Positions 45,501-53,323 of a DNA stretch of 64,000 nucleotides are shown here, piece after piece. The stretch comes from Rahnella sp. AA (GTDB lineage: Bacteria > Pseudomonadota > Gammaproteobacteria > Enterobacterales > Enterobacteriaceae). Location of the stretch: positions 1-64,000 of the forward strand of contig NZ_PITQ01000006.1 of the NCBI RefSeq assembly GCF_002834385.1, given 5' to 3'. Numbering within the stretch: the first letter of the stretch is position 1; the number at the start of each line of letters is the position of its first letter. The notes under the pieces are model-generated. The model saw only the letters and a list, made by a program, of their open reading frames with translations. It had not been told where the DNA came from and ran no database searches. The position numbers and the translations under genes are program-made.

Positions 45501-48500
45501 ACAGCGTTCATGTAAGGCTGCAAACGCGGCTGATTCTGATACATCACAATCAGCGTCAACGTGGCTTCGCCTTTGTCATTGAATGCCGCATCCGGCAGAC
45601 CCGCACCGCTGCCGGCATCAAAGTAATACAGGAAGAACCCACCGGCACGGGTAATGCTGGCTTCCCAAAGCAGGCGCACCAGTTCGGTCGGTTTGTTGAG
45701 AATATGAGTGCCGGACGTATCTTCTTCCCTGAGCAGCGCGGCGGCAAAAAACCCCGGCGGCTGCGTCACGGTGGACAAATTAGTCTGCGAAATACCAAAG
45801 GTGACGGTGTCACCCACATCTGCCGACAACATGGCACCGGCACTGCTGCTGGCTGACTGATAACCGATCGCCATCGACGCAAAATCAGCATCCGCCTGAA
45901 CATACTGCACAATACGCTCCAGAATAAGGGCATCTGCTGCGCTCGCACCGGAGATCTCATACGTATTCTGATAGGCATTACCCGCCGTGGCATTCGGGGC
46001 CAGCTTCTTAACGGTGAATTCGACCGAAGATGCCCACCCCAGACGATCAATCTGCGTATCCTCCGCCTTGCCTGTCGCGGCATTCATGCGCACAGATTTC
46101 AGCTCGAAATTCGGGCTGGAAAGCGCCAGGCGCTGGGTTTGATCGAGGGTTCCTGAACCGGACAGGGAAACCATAGAGGACGGCAGCGGCCACAGGCGCG
46201 GCTGGTCGCCGTCACGGCTGGCACCTTGCGGGAACAATACCGGCGCTTTGCTTTGCCAGACCGTCCCGTTCGACAACGGATAGCTCGCCGGTTCATCGTC
46301 CACCGTGGCTTTGGCGGCTACGGAGGCTGGCCCCGCAGGTAAAATGGTGGTGGTCGAGTAGGTGTACAGCGCAGAGATACGCTGATAATTGACATCCCCC
46401 TCTTTGTCCTGCGCTGTTGGCGGCACGACGGTGAAAGTCAGCGCGCTGGCACCGTCAGCAAAATCCAGCCAGCTGACCGGTGCGCCTTTGCTCAGGGTAA
46501 TACTCAGCGGTGCCGACGGCAGGCTCGCCAGCGGCAGTTGCTGACCGGTCAGTGCAAACAACCCGGCATAGTCCGGCAGGCTGAGCACACCGGTCTGAGG
46601 GTCTTTGGTGACCCACATCCCCTCTTTGTTCGGGGTAATTTTCGCCGCAGGCAGACGTAACCCGTGGAAGTAATAACGCGAAGCCATACCGCTAAGGTGG
46701 TTAATCGCGTTCACGCGTTGCGCTTCCGCCAGCAGTTCAGCAACACGGAACTGCGGCAGTTCGACCAGATCCAGATACACCGGATTCTGGTTGTCATCGA
46801 CGGCCACAAACAAATCCGCAATATCCCCGTTAACCCCCCCGACAGGATTGGTTTGTTCATCGCGGTCGAGCCCCGCCAGGTCCTGCACGGTAATCCCGTT
46901 ATTCGTCGATACATTTTGCAGCGTGTCACCCTGCACCGTCGTATAAGCAAACGGCGGAACTGTCAGCAGCGCACCAAATTGCAACACGGTGTCCAGCGTC
47001 AGAATATCGCTGTTCGCCAGTAACTCGGCCAGCGTGATGCCTCCGGCGATATTTTGCGCCAGTGCATTCAGCGTCTGATTACCCGACACGGTATATGCCA
47101 CCGCGTTGTAGGTCACTTTTGCGCCAGCCGCCAGAATACCGGCCACCCCGGCGTTACTGGTTGCCAGAGCGGTTGCGGTGAATGCTCCGCCGAACCGCCC
47201 TTCGCCAGCAATTGAGGTAAAGCTATCGCTGCCGGTGGCAGTCCAGCCGACAAACGGCAATTGCAGGCGTTTACCTGCGTTAAGCAGATGGGTTTCATTA
47301 CCTTTAAACAGGTCAAATAACGTGAACGGCGTACCGGCGTCAGCCAGATTACCGGTGGTATTTGTCCAGGCCACGACGCGGTTTCCGGTGTCACCGGCAT
47401 TGATGGCGTAGTTGAAATCTTTCAGCCCGTCGCGCATTGCCTGCAACATCTGGCGCATCACCAGCACAAAGTAATCGCTGAAAATAAACGACGCGACTGA
47501 GATCCCCGCGTTCTGATACAACAGGCTGGCACGGAGGTTTTTCTGCCCGCTTTCTTCCTGAACCTGAACCGCCAGCTGGTTGAAATAAGTACGCAACCAG
47601 GTGACAAAATCGCTGCTCACCTGGTTGTATTCACCGAAGGTGTAATCAATGGCCGGGCCACCGGCATAAGACGGCATACTGATATTGAGATCCAGCGCCA
47701 TCGGGAAGTAGGCGGCTTCTGCCGTGCCTGCGGTTTCCGGCAGGCTGACGTTAAGCACGAACTGGTTGGTCAGGAAGGTGTCGATATCCGCGGCTGACAG
47801 CGGCATTGGCACATTTTCGCCATCACTCAGATAATCAATCAGCCCGGCCAGCATGTCATCGGTGATCACCAGCGCATCAATCTGAGCGGGTGTCATCGCC
47901 GTGGTTTGCAGCGCGGAAACCGCCCAGCGCGCTACCATTTTGGCTAACAGCTCAAACGACGTGTCCTGACTCTGCCCGGCGGCACGCAGCAGGTTGGTAT
48001 TGCCCTGGGTTGCCGCCCCCGGTGAATCGATAAACAGGCTGGCAACGTAGCAAGGGAACTGTTTGCTGAGATCTGGCGTATCGCCGCTAAAAGCGTTATC
48101 CCCCGCCACGCTCAGGCCATAGCCCAGATAGGTAATGAGCTCAGTTGTGCTGCCACCGCTCAGCAAGTGACTCCAGTCGGGTGAGGTCACCTGCGATAAA
48201 CGGGAAAAAGCGCGCAGTTTGTGCTGACCAGATTTCAGCGACAACAAACGGCCACCATCAGCCTGCGATGCCACTTTCCACGGGGCATTTTTAGGATTCT
48301 GCAAATAGCCTAATGTGAAAGATTCCCGGATGTGCGTTGAGAAACTGAAGCTGACCGTGATTTTGAACAGCCCCAGATTGATGCTGGCACTGGCGCTGAC
48401 GCTGACCGACACCGAAACGGTAATCGGGATTGGCGAATAGGAGGCCAGCGTGATTTGCGCATACAGCTTGAGATTGATATCCACCGAAGCTTTGATAATC

Positions 48501-51500
48501 ACAAAGTCAATGGAACCATACAGATGGCCGATAATGCCGAACGTGCCCTGTAACCAGAAATAGTAGTCGCCCTGCAGCGCCAGTTTGTCACCGCCGCCGG
48601 TGCTGCTGCCATCATACGGGTTCCATTTGGCGAGGATCCCTTCAATGATGCCGAAAATTGTCAGGCTGAAACCGGCCTTGAGAATGCCCAGATCCAGCGA
48701 TTTCCCCAGCCCGAGCTGTGCGCCAAAACCAAAGACCAGATTGGGATTGAAGAAGCCGTTGGTGGCCAGCGGCAATTGCGATACCACAATGGCCGGTAGC
48801 TTGCCGAAGTAGAAACCGCCGGAACCGAGCGCCGGGATGCCCGGCGGGATGATGGCCTCCACCGAGAAGGAACGGGAGAAATCCTCGTTCCACGGGAAAC
48901 CGATATCAAACTTGAAATCGCCGGACGTATAAATTTCAACGCCAAAGGTCGGCAGCGTGATGGTGTACGCGCCGACGTCAATGCGGCGCATCAGCGTCGG
49001 CAGGGTGATTTCCGCCTGGAAGACACCCAGACCTTCGCTGATTTTGCGATAGATGATCTGGAAATCCAGCCCGGCAAACACTTTAGCCGCCTCACCTTCC
49101 AGCGCAATACGCAGCGCATACAGCGTCGGGTCGGTAAATACCACCTGCAGGGTAAAGACGTAGGCTGCAGCGTCTTCAGCCGTCATCAGCTGAGTGCCTG
49201 AACCGTCGGTGTCCTTACCGGCATCTTCAATTTTCAGGATGCCGAAATCGGTGGCAAACAGCCAGTTGTTGCCGGCGTCAAAACCTATGGACGGAGCCGT
49301 TTTGCCGTCCGGCACCGGCAGTTCTGCCAGCAAGGCGATCGCTTCCTGTACTGACTTGATGTTTTGTAATCCGGGCACCTGGACATGCTGACCGGCCGCC
49401 AGCAGACGTAAGTCGAGGTATTTGTTGCCGCCTCCCGGAGGTGCCGGCGTAGAGGCCGGATCGGCGGCGTTCCACTCCAGCGAGTTGCTGTCCTGCCAGA
49501 TAAAATTACCGTCGAGCGCCACATGAACGCCGGATTTTTTACCGTCCACCTCTTTGCCTTTTGGCACGTACTCGATCGTAAAGCCTGTGACTTTGGCAAA
49601 AATCAGGTCAATCGGGCCGACATCTACGTGGAACTTGACTGAACTGGTCTCAAAGTTCCAGATGATGCTGAAACTGGACAGTGTGATGTCATTGAGAATA
49701 TTCCACGGCGCGCCCAGCCCGAATTTGGTCCCCGTCAGCCATGAGATAAAGGTTTCGACCATCGAGCCCAGCGAGGTGGATTCAGTAAACTGCAGCGTAG
49801 CGGTATTCGTTTTGCTGTCGATTTTGGCCGAGAGCGGCCCCCAGCTGAAACCGTAAGAGTTATAGCCCTGAGCGTAATCGTAGAAGACGGTCAGGTTGAT
49901 GTTATTCCAGATGATTTGCGCCGAAACGCTGCCATAAGAGGTATTCTGCTCATCCCTCAGATTGCCGGGCGCTGGCAACATTTGTTTCGCCTGCATCGGT
50001 ACAATCACGCCACGTTCATCCAGCACCGGCACCTGCGCCGTGCCCAGCAAATGACGGGCGTGGGACAACGCTTTTCCCCCGGCCTTGTCGCTGCCAAACT
50101 TGCCGGTAATAATGGTTTTGAAGCAGTCGCCCAGCGGCGTGTCCCATACGGTGATCGTGCCGCCAACCATGTAAGACGTGGCTTCTTTTTCGTCCTCTCC
50201 TTCACCGCTTTCCGGTGATTCCACCTTGAATGCCAGCTCCGAAATATCCAGATTGGGCATCCCGTCGGTCCACCAGTTGCTGCCCAGATAGGTTTGTATG
50301 ATTTGCTTCACTTTTATCGCACTGTCGCCCTGCACACCGGCGAATGACCACGCACCGTTGCCGGAGTAGATGGCCGTAAGATTCAGGGTCACGGCAATAT
50401 CGGGCTGATCGGAAAACAGTACGGTGGTTGCCGCCAGGCTGCCGGTCGCCTCACTCAGGCCGGTGCCTTCCACATCAATAAAGAGATTGGTCAGGCTGAA
50501 TGTCGCCACGCCGAGCGATAAATCCCAGTTTTCCAGCGCGATACCCGCCGAAATGGCATACACCGTTTCCGCACCTTTTTCTCCGGGCGTCAGTGTCATA
50601 TCCAGATTGCCGAGATTCGCATCCAGATTGATGGTGTAGTTCGCGGGCAGGAAGAACGTCACCAGATCCCCCAGCGGGATCGGCGTGCTGTCTTCAGCCA
50701 TACTGGCGCTGACCGTCAGGTTGGGGTAATTCACCCCGATGTCGATACTGCCGTAGGTCTGCGGATCACCGCCCTGCGGGCCAATCATCACTGACGTTTT
50801 CGCCAGCCAGCTGTAAGTGCGCGAACCGGTAGGCTCCAGCAGCACCACGTTAAAGGCCAGATTATTCAGCGTGAGTTTCGGCAGCAGTTGCCACGGCTGG
50901 TTGTTGAGCAACGCCAGTTCAAAGGTTTGGATCGATGACGTTTCGTAGTCATAGCCAAATTTGAGATTTTGCAGGGTAATGTTGCCCGCGCCGCTGATAG
51001 CGGAAGGCAGCGTGTTAAGAAAATTCATCCCCCCCAGTAAGCTAAACAGGTCATTGAGCGACGGCGGGCTGGTCGTAAAATCACCGTCTATGACAATTTT
51101 ACCGTCACCAGAGGTCGGGAAGTCCATGTTAAAGGTCAGCGGCTGCTGGCCGACTTTAATATGCGTCGCCACGGAGCCGGTCAGACGTTCGTCGGTGCCG
51201 GGAATACTGGCGGAAATAGTCAGGCTGTCGAGGGTAAACCACTCAACGCCGGTCAGTCTGACTTCGCCCACCGCCAGTTCAAACGCAATATCAATCGAGC
51301 TGCCATCTTCGTTCAGAGTGAAATCTACCGTCGCCTTTAAAGGCGCACCGAGGAAATCATCGGTCTGACCCGTCACCGTAATTTTGTCATGGCTGGCGGG
51401 GAACGTAACCTGCACCGGCGACGTTTCCGAACCCAGGGTAAAATTGGTGCCTTCAATAATAGCGGTAATAAAATCAGCAAACGGACCGTCGGGGATCACC

Positions 51501-53323
51501 GTTGGGATCAGCGCCAATACGCCGCGCGAAATGGCATTTTCAATCTGCGTATAGAGTTGTTCGAGCGGCGTTTCATCGCCCTCTGCCACAGCCAATGCTT
51601 TCAGGCTGTGCAGGGTTGTTGCCGTCCCGAGATTGTATTTCGTGACCAGAAACACCAGTGCCTGAAGCAGTTTGTCGTTGGCTGCGGCGGTATAAAATTT
51701 CGGCAATTCGTCGAAATACCGACGATACGGCCCGTTTTCATTGTAGTCCTTCGCCTGTTGCACCAGTAAATCGGCCAGACGCTGTGGCGGCATTTTGCCG
51801 GAAAATCCCTTTTTGAATTCGTAGGTGCCGATCTGAATCAGATCGTAGGTTGCATTGTACAGTTGCTCAGACAAAACGCTGGACGTGCTCGGCTGCCCGT
51901 CGCTGCCTGGCTGCCCAATCGCCGCGTTTCCCAGATCACTCGGGTAGGGATTCACATTGACTTTCGCCAGTTTAAAGAAAGGTTTACCGAGGTTCAGCGC
52001 CAGATTTGCCGTGCCCTGTCCTTCAAATACCGATGGCAGGCTGGCAATCTGATACAAATAATTGAACAAATCCTGCGGCAGACCGGGAAGATTCACCACC
52101 ACCACGCCGCCGTTACCTTCCGCCGCCAGCCGGGTCAGCAGAGCTGTCAGATCGCCGTCAGTAATGTCCGGGCAGATATAAATATTGCCGGGCTTGTTTC
52201 CTTCCACATCCGGCTGAAAAAGTTTGTTTTGCACGCACCAGCGACGGATAAAATAAGTAATGCGATCGTCCTGATCCATCTCCGAAATATCTTCCGCCTG
52301 AAGCACTTCACCGTTTAGCGGAAAATAATTTTTCAGCCGTTCAAAAGTGGTTTTCAGCAGGGAGTTCAGCAACCCGACGACTATCGGCTTACCAAAAGGT
52401 TTCCCGGTTTTTTGCGCCAGCGCGCTGGCAGCAATCAGCTCAAACGCCATATCACAGGCGTCACCATTGACCGGTTTGCGGACCATCGCCCCGTCGTACA
52501 AACCATACACCGGGAATGACCAGACCGCGTCGCCAGCCACGGCATTGACCACGGAGCGGGCGCGGTTAACCGACGTCACGTTAACCTTAGGAATGCTCAG
52601 CAGCTGCGCCCAGTCCGGCTCAGCGGGCGCGGGCATCCCGAAGGCACGGGTGGAAAATACGCGTTTTTGCAGGCTGTCTTGCACAGCAAGATTGACCGCT
52701 ACGCTGGCATCTTTTGGCAGGATCAGGCTGAGCGGATTATCCGAGGTGTTAACCACTTCCCACATGTAAGGCTGTAATTGCAGGTAGTAATCCGACAACA
52801 GGACATTGGCGATATTCATGTCGGCGATGCTGTCCATTTCCGCGCCGCCGTTGATACACAGCGGCACCTGCCCGACCAGCCCGGTCACCGAGCGGTTGAC
52901 CTTTTTCCCCGCACCGGATTCTTTGTACGGGAAGAAGGTAATGGTCACACCGTTCAGATCGTACGGCTGCAGATTTTTCGGGTTCAGCCCCGGTAACAGA
53001 ACGGCCAGTTTGTCGATGACCTCGCTGCCCGCCGTTGTGTCATAAATCAGTTCAATCGGGTTGGTAAAACCCAGCGCAATCATGCGCTTCATCAGGTTCA
53101 CCGTGTTGGCCTGATTGCCAAACCCGGAAGAACGGTAGACGAAGTAACGCAGTTTGACGCCTGTCAGCAAATTCCCCAAACGCTCCAGCCCGGCCTGCGT
53201 CAGATTGGTGTTGGTGCCTTCTGCGGAGTTAGCAAAGGCTTTGATCAGCGAGGCTAAGTCCCAGTTACCGCCACCGCGTCTTACTTTGCGTGACGGGTTG
53301 ACTACCGGAGGATTTTTAGTCAT
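42536..53323 (-). CDS. Giant 3595-aa multidomain protein (glycosyltransferase-like, DUF6603-like, LysM-like)
   Basis: ATG 53323 (MTKNPPVV) overlaps the upstream stop by 8 bases; the open frame beyond it is non-coding. Residues about 60-500 resemble a GT-B glycosyltransferase: an N-terminal GFGNQANTVNLMKRM helix, and at about 411-447 LPGLPQDLFNYLYQ followed by EGQGTANLALNLGKPFF, like a nucleotide-sugar-binding G-T/E-G-P pattern. Residues about 620-1750 are long amphipathic beta repeats of the DUF6603 style, with hydrophobic segments at 1541-1566 and 1584-1674, the latter including an alternating VSVSVSVSASAS run. Residues about 2078-2175 and 2633-2770 hold LysM-like modules (TTVQGDTLQNVS, HTVQSGDSLASVASLYF, GETLGSMAAFYG). 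The C-terminal 800 residues are unassigned. There is no signal peptide. Function unknown; toxin, surface or envelope-bridging roles are all possible. Confidence 0.85.
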   Translation of the reverse strand: MTKNPPVVNPSRKVRRGGGNWDLASLIKAFANSAEGTNTNLTQAGLERLGNLLTGVKLRYFVYRSSGFGNQANTVNLMKRMIALGFTNPIELIYDTTAGSEVIDKLAVLLPGLNPKNLQPYDLNGVTITFFPYKESGAGKKVNRSVTGLVGQVPLCINGGAEMDSIADMNIANVLLSDYYLQLQPYMWEVVNTSDNPLSLILPKDASVAVNLAVQDSLQKRVFSTRAFGMPAPAEPDWAQLLSIPKVNVTSVNRARSVVNAVAGDAVWSFPVYGLYDGAMVRKPVNGDACDMAFELIAASALAQKTGKPFGKPIVVGLLNSLLKTTFERLKNYFPLNGEVLQAEDISEMDQDDRITYFIRRWCVQNKLFQPDVEGNKPGNIYICPDITDGDLTALLTRLAAEGNGGVVVVNLPGLPQDLFNYLYQIASLPSVFEGQGTANLALNLGKPFFKLAKVNVNPYPSDLGNAAIGQPGSDGQPSTSSVLSEQLYNATYDLIQIGTYEFKKGFSGKMPPQRLADLLVQQAKDYNENGPYRRYFDELPKFYTAAANDKLLQALVFLVTKYNLGTATTLHSLKALAVAEGDETPLEQLYTQIENAISRGVLALIPTVIPDGPFADFITAIIEGTNFTLGSETSPVQVTFPASHDKITVTGQTDDFLGAPLKATVDFTLNEDGSSIDIAFELAVGEVRLTGVEWFTLDSLTISASIPGTDERLTGSVATHIKVGQQPLTFNMDFPTSGDGKIVIDGDFTTSPPSLNDLFSLLGGMNFLNTLPSAISGAGNITLQNLKFGYDYETSSIQTFELALLNNQPWQLLPKLTLNNLAFNVVLLEPTGSRTYSWLAKTSVMIGPQGGDPQTYGSIDIGVNYPNLTVSASMAEDSTPIPLGDLVTFFLPANYTINLDANLGNLDMTLTPGEKGAETVYAISAGIALENWDLSLGVATFSLTNLFIDVEGTGLSEATGSLAATTVLFSDQPDIAVTLNLTAIYSGNGAWSFAGVQGDSAIKVKQIIQTYLGSNWWTDGMPNLDISELAFKVESPESGEGEDEKEATSYMVGGTITVWDTPLGDCFKTIITGKFGSDKAGGKALSHARHLLGTAQVPVLDERGVIVPMQAKQMLPAPGNLRDEQNTSYGSVSAQIIWNNINLTVFYDYAQGYNSYGFSWGPLSAKIDSKTNTATLQFTESTSLGSMVETFISWLTGTKFGLGAPWNILNDITLSSFSIIWNFETSSVKFHVDVGPIDLIFAKVTGFTIEYVPKGKEVDGKKSGVHVALDGNFIWQDSNSLEWNAADPASTPAPPGGGNKYLDLRLLAAGQHVQVPGLQNIKSVQEAIALLAELPVPDGKTAPSIGFDAGNNWLFATDFGILKIEDAGKDTDGSGTQLMTAEDAAAYVFTLQVVFTDPTLYALRIALEGEAAKVFAGLDFQIIYRKISEGLGVFQAEITLPTLMRRIDVGAYTITLPTFGVEIYTSGDFKFDIGFPWNEDFSRSFSVEAIIPPGIPALGSGGFYFGKLPAIVVSQLPLATNGFFNPNLVFGFGAQLGLGKSLDLGILKAGFSLTIFGIIEGILAKWNPYDGSSTGGGDKLALQGDYYFWLQGTFGIIGHLYGSIDFVIIKASVDINLKLYAQITLASYSPIPITVSVSVSVSASASINLGLFKITVSFSFSTHIRESFTLGYLQNPKNAPWKVASQADGGRLLSLKSGQHKLRAFSRLSQVTSPDWSHLLSGGSTTELITYLGYGLSVAGDNAFSGDTPDLSKQFPCYVASLFIDSPGAATQGNTNLLRAAGQSQDTSFELLAKMVARWAVSALQTTAMTPAQIDALVITDDMLAGLIDYLSDGENVPMPLSAADIDTFLTNQFVLNVSLPETAGTAEAAYFPMALDLNISMPSYAGGPAIDYTFGEYNQVSSDFVTWLRTYFNQLAVQVQEESGQKNLRASLLYQNAGISVASFIFSDYFVLVMRQMLQAMRDGLKDFNYAINAGDTGNRVVAWTNTTGNLADAGTPFTLFDLFKGNETHLLNAGKRLQLPFVGWTATGSDSFTSIAGEGRFGGAFTATALATSNAGVAGILAAGAKVTYNAVAYTVSGNQTLNALAQNIAGGITLAELLANSDILTLDTVLQFGALLTVPPFAYTTVQGDTLQNVSTNNGITVQDLAGLDRDEQTNPVGGVNGDIADLFVAVDDNQNPVYLDLVELPQFRVAELLAEAQRVNAINHLSGMASRYYFHGLRLPAAKITPNKEGMWVTKDPQTGVLSLPDYAGLFALTGQQLPLASLPSAPLSITLSKGAPVSWLDFADGASALTFTVVPPTAQDKEGDVNYQRISALYTYSTTTILPAGPASVAAKATVDDEPASYPLSNGTVWQSKAPVLFPQGASRDGDQPRLWPLPSSMVSLSGSGTLDQTQRLALSSPNFELKSVRMNAATGKAEDTQIDRLGWASSVEFTVKKLAPNATAGNAYQNTYEISGASAADALILERIVQYVQADADFASMAIGYQSASSSAGAMLSADVGDTVTFGISQTNLSTVTQPPGFFAAALLREEDTSGTHILNKPTELVRLLWEASITRAGGFFLYYFDAGSGAGLPDAAFNDKGEATLTLIVMYQNQPRLQPYMNAVATGDPMDTANSTLVAKALSQAITHTVQSGDSLASVASLYFSNLVSVIDTTLATGGEFALASGAVLVVNNGVYRVPLSGAAPGGKLADIASYFAMDAQAIKAINPRVPDSLWAGSLVPGSAIRLPVTDRTVGVAPGGETLGSMAAFYGTSVIVLAGHNAANGQLLKTGQTLSLMSGPLSQYGAQMPGVQPVLATRAGLPVVPDDPTNASFAVDFLLNDYTLLAYQVEENVDFTASNIALPLGQQADDSSTGDGKLRFVRNLTEDDSLLYKTSVPYIRFATDNDAPENPYSANGRLLQIGYSWNDLYGNRIVSTLDDVSTPAGADNNAPSLTGYTDKLFTTAQWPSVSTSWTVANTTPVSGQFDINVTSAFDPSAFNPSVQDTAQAWISRASSSLQVVNAVLNQLDDPNGMAFSMETSLLSAPVVIDDVQIGTGSRYGAAGTLTGWLVAIQTFLTARASGNSSAPVPAILSFTLSAVADKLSVRTDDVFLLALNLVITRTGGVAEGDYAAMTGVMSVSTLIAAKTSVGTAVSGAGGQQDILQAFAQDLEDALSQPGYKLTVATGSDRYNPAAGASTLWAMRQETDGSGLGIGYQINDAGKPELFAPQPVSNQLISRDVQVYPYNQLTDFDPATNSFTTTARTDNCAGVEVDAWLSTFFNYFDTLFSPELSSSMLVIDLKATNKPAGVSSFLTSLAGQKEILAKVASDLMAPVYVGQTSTRLDSAKETFRQNLLVKLSNLYTVRAAVSFGATVVADIAQLAGEQAPQLFGNLTWNTANPTLESLITLTSPKMPLVKGDNQPVTFLLESPGNITINGVVLQQVTLDLAYTGAAIEHQIATIAGIEGYMASSWLSPVTADADALLTGNLGSFSVPLILRAFPATPRMNTQAGVQTNKGAADLNQLTQWTYSYAYSLDFHFEQDRIYNEVLFNIHDNNARLLAGYLDAFQGLAQFVNSQDVLTRLVSQTVPQIDAQTTDQNKITKHRRLWGLS

